Shown here one piece after another: positions 8,482 through 17,300 of a stretch of 64,000 nucleotides of DNA. Below the pieces are notes generated by a model, which did no database searches, was not told where the DNA came from, and worked only from the letters and a program-made list of their open reading frames with translations. Position numbers and translations under genes: made by a program. Origin of the DNA: Chthoniobacter flavus Ellin428 (GTDB taxonomy: Bacteria > Verrucomicrobiota > Verrucomicrobiia > Chthoniobacterales > Chthoniobacteraceae); NCBI RefSeq assembly GCF_000173075.1, contig NZ_ABVL01000025.1:27876-91875 (forward strand). Reading direction: 5' to 3'. Numbering within the stretch: the stretch's first letter is position 1; every line of letters starts with the position of its first letter.

Positions 8482-10023
8482 CTATTGTTTGATGATTTCC
8501 CTCACGTAAATCGTCACCACGCCATCCGCCCCACGGCGGATATCGCTGATGAGATACGGGCGGCCGCCATCACGCACGAAGCGTTCCTTTTCTGGCGGAG
8601 GCACGGCGCCAGCGGGGTATTCGACGACGACGCGCGGGGATTGATCGTCCGGGCGCGTGGCGTCGCGCAGCACGGCGCGGCTGGTGCCGGAAGCTGTCAC
8701 GCGGAATTCGCCCCGCAAGTAGAGCCGTTCGCCCGATTGCCCGTGGTCGGCCAGCGCGGACACTTCATCCAGCGAGACTTCCTTGGCCGGAGGCGCCTGG
8801 CCAGGGGCGTAGGTGCGCCAGGTCGCGCCATTGTTGCTCAGGGTCGGATCGCTCTGCGCGGTGATGAAACGCTCCATTTTCACCCCGTCCGGCGAATACT
8901 GGGGCAGCGGCGTGCCCCGGGTCGGCAAGGGCGTGGCGGCGTACATCTGTGGTTCCGGCGGACGCGGGGTAATCGCCGGCTGCACCATCGCCAACTGTGG
9001 ATGCGGGGTCGGCGTCGGGGCGAGGGAGGCCATGCGCATCGGGGTCGGCGCCGCAGAAGCGATACGGCGCGGCGTGGGCTGACCGGGAATGGGAATGGGC
9101 GTGACCGGAATTCCCGCCTCGGGCAAGGGCAGCGTTCCCTTTTCCGGCGTGGGCGCTCCCGGCTCCACGATATCCACCCGCGCGATTTCGTGCTTGGCCG
9201 GGGTGGCCTCGGGCGTATTGGGGCTCGCTGAGGGCAATGGATGATTGCGGCGGTAGGCAGCAAACTTGTTCAAGCCCTCTTGCAGAGAGGGCCCCTTCAT
9301 CACCGGCAGGCCCGGGACCATGTTCAAGATCGCTGGCGGTTCCAGGCTGAATCTTCCTTTGCCGGGGAGTTCGTATCCCCCGTAGAGCAGCGGGATGACC
9401 GTAAACTGCATCCGCCCATCGGGCACACGCTCGATATGGATGACCGCCGAAAGGTCATTGGTCCGCTCCAGCTTCAAGGGATTGCCTGTCTGCAAGAGGG
9501 CGCGCAACGCGGGCACGTTGCCCTCCGGAGCGGTGAAAACGTGCTCGACCACGACCTGCGGGAATCCTTCGGCCTGCGCCAGCGTCACGACGCCCGAGGG
9601 AAACATATCCGTCGGCTTGAGGTCCGCCGAATCGAGAATGACGAAGTGGCCGGTGACATAGGTCACCAGCTTCTTGGTCTCCCGGTAATTGCGAATGTAG
9701 TTGCGCAGCAACTCGCCGTTCTCATTCTCCAGTTCGAGGCGCGAATACCGGCTGTAGCGCTCGAAGAGCTTCTGTGCGGTGAGGAATTCTCCCGGCGGCG
9801 CGGCCGTCACCTCAAACCGCAGCGGCGCATCCAGCTTCTTTAGCTTCTTGAGGATCGCGTAAGCCCGGGGCTGTTCCGGATGACCAAAGACCCAGAAGCT
9901 GCCCATCCAGCAGGCAAAGGCCAGCCCGACGAGCAGGAGGATGAAGATGGTCCAAAGGAAAAGATTGTCGTGGCCTTTCGGCTCGGCATCGGCGTCGTCG
10001 TATCCGTAAAAATCGTCGGCCAT
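8482..10023 (-). CDS. membrane-anchored proline-rich protein of unknown function
   Basis: A 513-residue protein I cannot assign to a named family. A short acidic N-terminus (MADDFYGYDDADAEPKGHD) precedes one transmembrane helix at about residues 22-45, so the bulk is probably periplasmic. Residues 50-260 form a mixed alpha/beta-looking domain. Residues 290-375 are low-complexity Pro/Thr/Ala with repeated APTPxRxAS and PTPxP motifs, a likely extended linker. A final domain of about 120 residues (KEVSLDEVSALADHG... onward) is rich in beta propensity. It lies 36 bp after the Fe-S carrier gene and 103 bp before serA, suggesting a shared transcript. Confidence 0.7.
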   Translation of the reverse strand: MADDFYGYDDADAEPKGHDNLFLWTIFILLLVGLAFACWMGSFWVFGHPEQPRAYAILKKLKKLDAPLRFEVTAAPPGEFLTAQKLFERYSRYSRLELENENGELLRNYIRNYRETKKLVTYVTGHFVILDSADLKPTDMFPSGVVTLAQAEGFPQVVVEHVFTAPEGNVPALRALLQTGNPLKLERTNDLSAVIHIERVPDGRMQFTVIPLLYGGYELPGKGRFSLEPPAILNMVPGLPVMKGPSLQEGLNKFAAYRRNHPLPSASPNTPEATPAKHEIARVDIVEPGAPTPEKGTLPLPEAGIPVTPIPIPGQPTPRRIASAAPTPMRMASLAPTPTPHPQLAMVQPAITPRPPEPQMYAATPLPTRGTPLPQYSPDGVKMERFITAQSDPTLSNNGATWRTYAPGQAPPAKEVSLDEVSALADHGQSGERLYLRGEFRVTASGTSRAVLRDATRPDDQSPRVVVEYPAGAVPPPEKERFVRDGGRPYLISDIRRGADGVVTIYVREIIKQ

Positions 10024-10059
10024 GGGAAAACAAAGGAAGCGCGGGACGCTCCGGAAAAA

Positions 10060-10407
10060 TCAGGGTTGGGTGCTGGCTTCAGCGTCGGCGGGCTCAAAGG
10101 AAGTGCCACAGCCACAGCTTCGCACGGCGTTGGGGTTCTGGATGCGGAAGCCCGCCCCGGCGAGGTCGTCGCTATAGTCGATCGTCGACCCATCGAGAAA
10201 ATGACGGCTCTTTTCGGCGATGATCACCTTCACCCCATCGCGTTCCACCACCTCGTCGCCGGGTTCGGCCTGACCGAAGCCCATGCCATACTGCAAGCCC
10301 GCGCAGCCGCCATGCTCCACGAAAATACGCAAACCTTGGGTTTGGTCATCCTGCTCGCGCATCATGACCTGGAGCTGCCGAATGGCTGGTTCAGTGACTT
10401 GAATCAT
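10060..10407 (-). CDS. A-type Fe-S cluster carrier (IscA/ErpA/HesB family)
   Basis: A 115-residue protein that receives and hands on Fe-S clusters to apoproteins in the cytosol. The three family cysteines are present: Cys35 in GGCAGLQYGMGF and Cys98/Cys100 in RSCGCGTSF. The fold starts with the usual helix (TEPAIRQLQVMM). It cannot be decided from sequence alone whether it is the IscA, ErpA or SufA equivalent. It is first in the minus-strand group that runs through serA to pepA, and is divergent from mutL across a 127-bp gap containing a repeat hairpin. Confidence 0.92.
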   Translation of the reverse strand: MIQVTEPAIRQLQVMMREQDDQTQGLRIFVEHGGCAGLQYGMGFGQAEPGDEVVERDGVKVIIAEKSRHFLDGSTIDYSDDLAGAGFRIQNPNAVRSCGCGTSFEPADAEASTQP

Positions 10408-10440
10408 CAGGAAGGACGTTAACAGTGGATTTTGAAGGAG

Positions 10441-10530
10441 GAAAGTGACAAGTGACGCCCTCTAGCGTTCACTTTTCACCTGCTTTCATTCAGCATTCGT
10501 CGTTCCGAATTCGTCATTTGTCATTTTTCC
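10441..10530. repeat. short-period inverted-repeat element in the iscA-mutL gap
   Basis: AAGTGAC-type units (GAAAGTGACAAGTGACGCC) are followed by their inverted form (GCGTTCACTTTTCACC), and then by a second set, CATTCGTCGTTCCGAATTCG and TCATTTGTCATTTTT. The right edge is about 5 bp from the mutL GTG, so it occupies the normal Shine-Dalgarno position. Confidence 0.6.
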
Positions 10531-10534
10531 CACC

Positions 10535-12418
10535 GTGTCTCGCATCGCTCTTCTCTCGGAACAAGTCGCCAGCCAGGTCGCGGCCGGTGAAGTCGTGGAG
10601 CGCCCGGCCAGCGTGGTGAAGGAACTCGTCGAGAACTCCATCGACGCGGGCGCCAAAAAAATCGAGGTCGCGATTCGTCGTGGCGGCATCTCCTCGATCC
10701 GCGTGGTCGATGACGGCTTCGGCATGGATCGCGATGACGCCCTGCTCTGCCTGGAGCGCCACGCCACGAGCAAGATCCGCACAGGCGACGACCTCGCTTC
10801 CATTCACACCCTCGGCTTTCGCGGCGAAGCGCTGCCCAGCATCGCCAGCGTCTCGCGTTTTCGCCTGGCCACGCGCGAACCCGCCGCCCTGGCCGGCACG
10901 GAGGTCATCGTCAATGGCGGCAAAATCGAGAGCGTGAAAGACTGCGGCGATGCGCCCGGCACGCAGATCGAAGTGCGCTCGCTCTTCTATAATCTCCCCG
11001 CGCGCCGCAAATTTCTCCGCACCGAGAATACGGAATCGAGCCACGTCGAGCATCAGCTTCACCTGCAGGCCATCGGGCATCCGGAGATTGGCTTCGTCTT
11101 CGTCAATGACGAGCGGGTCGTCTATCAACTCCCACCCACCACGCATCTGCGCGAGCGCATCCGCGATCTCTGCGGCGCGGCGCTCGCTGCTGAATTGCTC
11201 GAGGTGCCCGAGTTTGCCGCCGACAATATTCGCATCCGCGGATTCGTCGGCAAAGCCGGCGTGAGCCGCAGCTCGCGTGCGCAACAACTCATCTTCCTCA
11301 ACGGTCGCGCAGTCGAAAACAGCACGCTCAATTTCGCCCTGCGCGAGGGCTACCACACCGCGCTGATGAAGGGCCAGCATCCGGTCACCTTCCTCTTCAT
11401 CGACATGGATCCCGCGGCGGTCGACGTGAATGTCCACCCCGCCAAGCGCGAAGTCCGCTTCCGCAACTCCGCCGAAATCCGCGAAGCGATCGTGGAGGCG
11501 ATCCGGCGGACACTCGAGACCGACCGCGCGGAGTGGTCGGCCACTTTCCGCGCTGGGACCTCCGCGGAAACCGCCAATGAGGTTTCTGGTTTCTCGTTTC
11601 TCGTTTCAGGCTCCCCTGCTCCACCGGTTCCCGAGACGCCACCATTAATTCCTATCCACGAGCAAGTCGCGCTGCGCCGCGATTGGGGCGCATTCCCGCA
11701 GCCGCCCCGCGCTCCCATCACTCCTATTTCTCCCATACCTCCTATCACTCCTACGGAGGTATCCCCCACTTCACCGACGGTCCCCGCAGCAGCAGAACCA
11801 ATCCCCCCGGCGTTCCCCGACCCCGAAACGCCGTCTGCGCAGGACTTTAAAATCCTCGGCGTCCTCGGCAAACTCTACGTCCTGATGGAAAACGCCACTG
11901 GCCTGGTGCTGGTCGATCAACACGCCGCCCACGAGCGCATTCTTTTCGAGGAAATGCTCAAGCGCATGGAATCCCAAGGCGTCCCCACCCAGCGGCTCCT
12001 CCTTCCGCTCACGCTGCAAGTGAGTCCGCGCGACGCCGACTGGATCACCCACCATCTCGACGTCCTCAACCGCGCCGGGATCGGCCTGGAACCCTTTGGC
12101 GCCGGCACCTTCAAGATCGACAGCCTGCCCACTTTCCTCCGCGGCAGCGAACCTTCCCAGCTCCTGCGCGAGATCATCGACGACCTGCGCGAGACCAGCG
12201 CCCAGACGAGCAAGTTGCGCCTCGGTGAGCACATGATCGCCAAGACCGTCTGCCGCCACGCGGTAAAGGCCAACGACGTCCTCCGCGAACCGGAACTCGT
12301 CCGCCTCATCCAGGACCTCCTCGCCTGCGATCTCCCCTATTGCTGCCCGCACGGCCGCCCGACGATGATCCAGATGAGCTACAGCGAGCTGGAAAAGAAG
12401 TTCGGCCGGAAGGTTTGA
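10535..12418 (+). CDS. mutL: DNA mismatch repair protein MutL
   Basis: Links MutS mismatch recognition to strand removal. The N-terminal GHKL ATPase has all motifs: ENSIDAGA, VVDDGFGM, RHATSKI and GFRGEALPSIASV. The C-terminal dimerisation domain keeps the metal-binding endonuclease motif DQHAAHERILFE near residue 460 and the CPHGRP motif near the end, so this is probably a nicking MutL, as in bacteria lacking MutH. The start is GTG at 10535, giving the family's normal MSRIALLSEQVASQVAAGE N-terminus; no ribosome site is visible because a repeat element abuts it. The linker (about residues 349-440) is proline-rich and partly made of short tandem DNA repeats. Confidence 0.95.
   Translation: MSRIALLSEQVASQVAAGEVVERPASVVKELVENSIDAGAKKIEVAIRRGGISSIRVVDDGFGMDRDDALLCLERHATSKIRTGDDLASIHTLGFRGEALPSIASVSRFRLATREPAALAGTEVIVNGGKIESVKDCGDAPGTQIEVRSLFYNLPARRKFLRTENTESSHVEHQLHLQAIGHPEIGFVFVNDERVVYQLPPTTHLRERIRDLCGAALAAELLEVPEFAADNIRIRGFVGKAGVSRSSRAQQLIFLNGRAVENSTLNFALREGYHTALMKGQHPVTFLFIDMDPAAVDVNVHPAKREVRFRNSAEIREAIVEAIRRTLETDRAEWSATFRAGTSAETANEVSGFSFLVSGSPAPPVPETPPLIPIHEQVALRRDWGAFPQPPRAPITPISPIPPITPTEVSPTSPTVPAAAEPIPPAFPDPETPSAQDFKILGVLGKLYVLMENATGLVLVDQHAAHERILFEEMLKRMESQGVPTQRLLLPLTLQVSPRDADWITHHLDVLNRAGIGLEPFGAGTFKIDSLPTFLRGSEPSQLLREIIDDLRETSAQTSKLRLGEHMIAKTVCRHAVKANDVLREPELVRLIQDLLACDLPYCCPHGRPTMIQMSYSELEKKFGRKV
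11581..11610 (+). repeat. 7-bp tandem repeat inside the mutL linker
   Basis: Four near-perfect heptamers (GTTTCTG, GTTTCTC, GTTTCTC, GTTTCAG) encode residues FSFLVS of the MutL linker. Because 7 is not a multiple of 3, gain or loss of one unit would shift the frame. The composition resembles the intergenic short-period elements rather than surrounding coding sequence. Confidence 0.6.
11711..11759 (+). repeat. CTCCTATT-type tandem repeat inside the mutL linker
   Basis: A pyrimidine-rich run of imperfect CTCCTAT/CTCCCAT units encodes the TPISPIPPITPT part of the MutL linker. The same unit builds the intergenic hairpins at 35239-35344 and 55352-55427. Here it is in frame and only the pyrimidine arm is present, apart from a terminal CTCCTACGGAGG palindrome. 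Confidence 0.6.
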
Positions 12419-12528
12419 GTTCTTAGTTCTTAGTTCTTAGTGCGCAGTCCACTGCTCCTGCCGAACACCTGGTGGTGTCGCTACTGAGAACCAAGCACCG
12501 AAAACCAGGCACTGAGCACTTGGCACCC
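12419..12528. repeat. short-period repeat element between mutL and cls
   Basis: Three copies of GTTCTTA directly follow the mutL stop. After a spacer with a small hairpin (ACACCTGGTGGTGT) come units of the form ACCAAGCACC and ACCAGGCACTGAG, partly inverted relative to the first set. It occupies most of the 139-bp gap; the cls ATG follows 29 bp later. Confidence 0.6.
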
Positions 12529-12557
12529 GCCTCTCCATCTCTCATCCTCGGCTCCAC

Positions 12558-13976
12558 ATGCCATCCTGGAGTCTTCTCTACCTGGTGAGCGAATGGATGA
12601 TTCGTCTGGCGATGCTCATCTACGTGCCACAGCAGCGGTCCGCGGCAGCGTCGCGGACATGGTTGTTGCTGATCTTTCTTTTGCCCTGGCCGGGGTTGCT
12701 TCTTTACGCGGCTTTGGGACGTATTCGTGTCCCCCGCGAACGCATCGTCCAGCAGAAGCGCGCGTCACAACGCATCATGGATGCGCAGACTCATCTGCGG
12801 CCCCATATCGTCTGCCAGCCCCCTCTTCCGGAATACCTCGCTCATCTGCCGGGACTCGCAGCCAAGCTCGGTGATTTCGATGTCTTTGCGGGAACCGCGG
12901 TCGAGCTTCTTTCAGACTATCAGGAATCAATCGACCGCCTGGTCAAGGATATCGACGCGGCGCAGCATCACGTCCATCTCCTCACCTATATCTTCGCGGC
13001 CGACGCCACGGGGAACGCGGTCGCGGAAGCGCTGGTGCGGGCGGCGAAGCGCGGAGTGCGCACCCGGGTCATGCTCGATGCAGTAGGTTCCCACGGTGGC
13101 CTTGCGCAGCTAGCCCCGCGGCTGCGAAGTGAGGGCGTGGAAGTGGTAGCCATGCTGCCGGTCGGATTCTTCCGGCACAACGCGGCACGGTTCGATCTGC
13201 GCAATCATCGCAAGCTCGCCGTCATCGATGGCCTTGTCGGCTACGCCGGCTCGCAGAATATCGTGAGCCCGGATTTCGTTCCCGGCTACCCCAACGAGGA
13301 ACTGGTCGCCCGCATTACCGGCCCAGTCGTCGCCCAGATTCAAGCGATCCTCCTCGCCGACTATTTCATCGAAACCGGCGGCACGCTCGAGATGGATCGC
13401 TTTTTCCCAGAGATCGCCGCCGCCGGTTCCGCTGCGGCGCAAATGCTGCCCAGCAGTCCCGGCTATCAGCGCGAGAATGGCGCCGAGTTGTTCATCGCCT
13501 TGATCTATGCCGCCCGGGAACGGGTCGTCCTGACCACGCCTTACTTCGTGCCCGACGAACCCTTTCTGGCCGCGCTCCGTTCCGCGACACGCCGTGGCGT
13601 GGAGGTTCGACTCATCGTTTCCAGCCACGGCAACCAGACGCTCACCCAATTCGCCCAGCGCTCTTATTACGAACAATTGCTGACCGCCGGCGTCCACGTA
13701 CACCTTTACCGGCCCCATTTCCTGCACGCGAAACACCTCAGCGTGGACGACTCCATCGCCCTGCTCGGCTCGACGAATCTCGATATCCGCTCCTTCGCGC
13801 TGAACGCCGAGGTCAGCCTGATCCTTTACGACCGCGACGCAGTGCAGCGTCTACAGGCGGTCCAGGAACGCTGCCTCGCGGACAGCGATGAACTCAACCT
13901 CGCGTCCTGGCAACAACGCCCCCTCTCTGAGCGCGTCCTGCAAAATCTCGCGCGCCTGGCGGATTCGTTGCTCTAG
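12558..13976 (+). CDS. cls: cardiolipin synthase (phospholipase D superfamily)
   Basis: Membrane enzyme that condenses two phosphatidylglycerol molecules to cardiolipin and glycerol. Two N-terminal hydrophobic segments (within the first 55 residues) match the Cls anchor. Two HxKxxxxD motifs form the catalytic pair: NHRKLAVIDG near residue 215 and LHAKHLSVDD near 387, each followed by the expected Gly/Ser-rich stretch (GYAGSQNI, LLGSTNLD). The length of 472 is typical of ClsA. The gene is codirectional with mutL but separated by a repeat element. Confidence 0.93.
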   Translation: MPSWSLLYLVSEWMIRLAMLIYVPQQRSAAASRTWLLLIFLLPWPGLLLYAALGRIRVPRERIVQQKRASQRIMDAQTHLRPHIVCQPPLPEYLAHLPGLAAKLGDFDVFAGTAVELLSDYQESIDRLVKDIDAAQHHVHLLTYIFAADATGNAVAEALVRAAKRGVRTRVMLDAVGSHGGLAQLAPRLRSEGVEVVAMLPVGFFRHNAARFDLRNHRKLAVIDGLVGYAGSQNIVSPDFVPGYPNEELVARITGPVVAQIQAILLADYFIETGGTLEMDRFFPEIAAAGSAAAQMLPSSPGYQRENGAELFIALIYAARERVVLTTPYFVPDEPFLAALRSATRRGVEVRLIVSSHGNQTLTQFAQRSYYEQLLTAGVHVHLYRPHFLHAKHLSVDDSIALLGSTNLDIRSFALNAEVSLILYDRDAVQRLQAVQERCLADSDELNLASWQQRPLSERVLQNLARLADSLL

Positions 13977-14362
13977 AGATCATTGCTTTCAGCGAAAGGG
14001 CAACCTGCGGGCTTTTACTGATCCCGTCCATCTTCCGCGCTTTTATGGTTGCGCCGGTAAAAATACGGATTTTCTCAGTTTTATAGTATTGCAAGGCGTA
14101 AGGAAAAACGCCACGAACGATTAAGGGTACGTCGTACTACGTTTCATCGTAATTCAGTCGGCTTGGGCGAAAACCCCGGCGGGCTGGGCTCTCCTGAAGC
14201 ATTGGTGCTTCGCGATTCTCCGCGATCTGCGGCCAGTCATTCCAAGAAAACCTTCTTCCGTCTTCTGGCCTCACGCCGGTCGTTCGCTTCGGCTCGAAGC
14301 TGGGCCAGACGCAGGAGGAAGGAACCTTGTAAAGCGCACCCGATATCCGTTCCCAACCCAAT
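13977..14362 (+). other. intergenic region upstream of the first giant PEP-CTERM gene
   Basis: A 386-bp non-coding stretch. It holds a weak hairpin (GGCGT/ACGCC stem, 14095-14112), an AT-rich segment around 14070-14092, and the palindrome-plus-motif block at 14129-14159. No gene was recognised. The long leader suggests that expression of the giant gene is controlled here. Confidence 0.5.
14129..14159 (+). promoter_or_regulatory. palindrome ACGTcGTACtACGT and shared TTTCAxCGTAA motif
   Basis: ACGT-N-GTAC-N-ACGT (14129-14142) is a palindrome with only the two N positions unmatched. It runs into TTTCATCGTAATTCAGTC (14142-14159), which matches 14 of 18 bases of TTTCAACGTAACTCCGAC at 24942-24959, in the leader of the second giant gene. 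Shared placement upstream of two paralogous genes suggests a regulator site. This is inference. Confidence 0.35.
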
Positions 14363-17300
14363 ATGAGACACCGGTCATCCTTCCCCTTTAGCCAGCGCCT
14401 GCCTCGCTTTTCCCGGCGCGCTAAACGCCTGATCCTGACCAATACGGTTGCCGGACTCCTGGTTTCGCTCGCCTTCCCTTCGCTGGCTTCGATCAATATC
14501 TTCAATGGCAGCATCAATTCCTCGTGGGCCAACGCCGGCAACTGGAGTCTCAGCCATGTGCCCAATTCGATCGACGGCCTTTTCTTCAACAGCTCGACCA
14601 CTGGAAACAGCCAGCTTAACAACAGCTGGAGTACGCAAACGTTGAGCTTCGATACCGGCTCGGACAGCTTCGGTATCGACGCCAATTTCGCCGGCACCAC
14701 CACCCGGACGCTCGTCTTCGTTGGCGGCACGAATGCCAATGGTGGCGCAGACCTCATCTCGCTAAGCGCCAATACCACCGGCACGATCACGCTCGGCGGC
14801 GCCAACGGCGTCGGCGTGCTCAATCTCGATTTCAACACCGCCCATCGCACCGGAACGATCAACGTGGCCAACAGCGCCGCCACGCTCGTCATTGGCGCGA
14901 ATGCCCACCTCATCGGCTCCAACGGCATCACCAAGAATGGCGCAGGCACACTGCAGATCCTTTCAACGAACACTTACACCGGCGGCACGGCGATTAATGC
15001 CGGCGTCATCGCCTTTGCCAATGGCAGTCTCGGCTCGGGCACGATCACACTCAATGGCGGCGGCCTCCAATGGGTCACGGGCAACACCCAGGATATTTCC
15101 GGGCAACTCGCTACCATCGGTAGCGGCGGCGCTACGTTCGATACGAATGGGCAAAACATCACCTTTAACAGTGTCTTTGGCAGCGCCGGCACCGTCACCA
15201 AAACAGGAGCGGGCACGCTGACCCTGCCCAATGCCCCTTGGCAGCAACTCCAGGTGAACCAAGGAACTGTGAACTTGACCGCCAGCAGCGTCACCACTGG
15301 AGGGATACAACTCAACGGGGGCAATCTCACCTTCAGCAACACCACAACAACCCTTAACGCTGCTGGCGTGATACAACTCTACGGGATCAATCTCGTCTGC
15401 GACGACGCCATGACCACCGTCACCGCTGGCGGGCTGCAACTCAACGGTGGTGGCAATCTCATCTTTGGCAAGGCCATGACCACTGTCTCGCTGGGCGGGC
15501 TTTCGAGCAATAGCACGACCGCCATCTTCCCCACGCAAAACGGTTCCGGCGCACCAATGGCGGTGACCTTGGGCTCTGCCACTAATTTTGCCGGGATGAT
15601 CACGGGCAACGGCTCCATCGTCTCGCAAGGCGGGACGCTTTCGGGCGACAATTCCGGGTTCAACGGCGGCTTCACGGTCAATGCCGGCACCCTGCAGATC
15701 GCCTCAAGCACCGCCTTGGGCACCGGTACGGTTACCCTCAATGGCGGCACGCTGACTTTCGTCGGCCAGCCCTATTTCAGCGCGGGCGCGCTGGCAGCCT
15801 CGAATAGCACCCTTGTCTTGCAAAACAACTCTCGCGCGCCGGTCTACTTCACCGTGGGCAGCAATGGCGCTTCGACGACTTTCTCCGGCATCTTGACCGG
15901 CGACTTCGACCGCCCCCAAGGCACGCTGATCAAGGTAGGGACAGGAACATTGACCCTCACCAACAGTGATTATTCTACAGCGAATATCACTCTGATGAGT
16001 GGCACGCTCGATGTGAGTGCCGACCCCTATCTCTTGGGCGCTGGAGCTTTACAAATCAATGGCGGCGCTCTCGCCTTCGGCAACCTCACCAGTTCATCCG
16101 TTGGCGCCCTCACCGGCTCCGGCAACCTGGTGCTGACCAACGCCAATAATCAAGGCGTCACCTTCACCGTAGGTATGACATTGCCCAATTGGTTATTCGT
16201 CGGATTTAGCTTGGATACCCCGGCCTTGGAGACCTTTTATGGCGCGATCACCGGTCTGGGTACATTGGTCATGAATGGCTCGGCCGTCGCTCAGAATAAC
16301 TGGAACATCCCCCTCAACATCCTCCACCTCGGAGGCTCGGGTTCGACCGCAAACATTACCCTGTTGAATGGCACGATCTACATCCAGAGCAGTGGCGCAC
16401 TCGGTTCAGGCACGTTCACCGACGACGGCGGCACGCTCAGTTTCGTCGGGCCCACCACTGCGGCGGCCGGCGCTCTCGCCGGAACCGTCAATCTCGCGTT
16501 GCTCACTGACGCAATCACTCCCCTGCCCGTCACTTTCATCGTCGGCAGCAATGGCGCCTCCACGACCTTTTCCGGTGCGCTAACGGGGTCCGGCACGCTG
16601 GTCAAGGTTGGTTCTGGCACCCTGACGCTGACGGGTACCGGTTCCACCGCGAATATCACGCTCAACAGCGGCGCCATCGATATCAGCGCCAGCCCCACAA
16701 GCCTGAGCAGCGGTGTCTTCACCTACAACGGTGGCAACCTCATTTTCGGTGGCCAGACCAGCATCTCGGTCGGCGGACTCGCTGGCTCCAGCGATCTGGT
16801 GCTCACCAATGCCAGCAATCAAGGAATCACCTTCATCGTGGGCGGCAATGGTGCCAACACGACCTACACGGGAGCGATCACCGGCTTGGGCACCCTGGTA
16901 ATGAACGGTCCAAGCACCCTCGCGCTCACCAACCCGAACTCGACGGCAGGCATCGTTCTGGCGGGTGGCTCGCTCGACATCAGCCAGAATGGCAGCGCAC
17001 TCGGCTCAGGCACGTTCGGCGACTACGGTGGCACGCTCAATTTCGGCTCGCTCACCGCCGCGTCGGCTGGCGCTCTGGCGGGACCGGGCAATCTCTCGCT
17101 GCTCAATAACTCCTCTCAACCCGTCACTTTCACCGTCGGCGACAATGGCGCTTCCACGGAATACTCGGGCGCCCTCACCGGTGGCACGCTAGTCAAGAAT
17201 GGCACCGGAGCGCTCAGGCTGAGCGGCACCGGTTCCACTGCAAATTTCACGCTCAACAACGGCACGATCGATCTCAGCAGCAACGCCACGGGTCTAGGGA

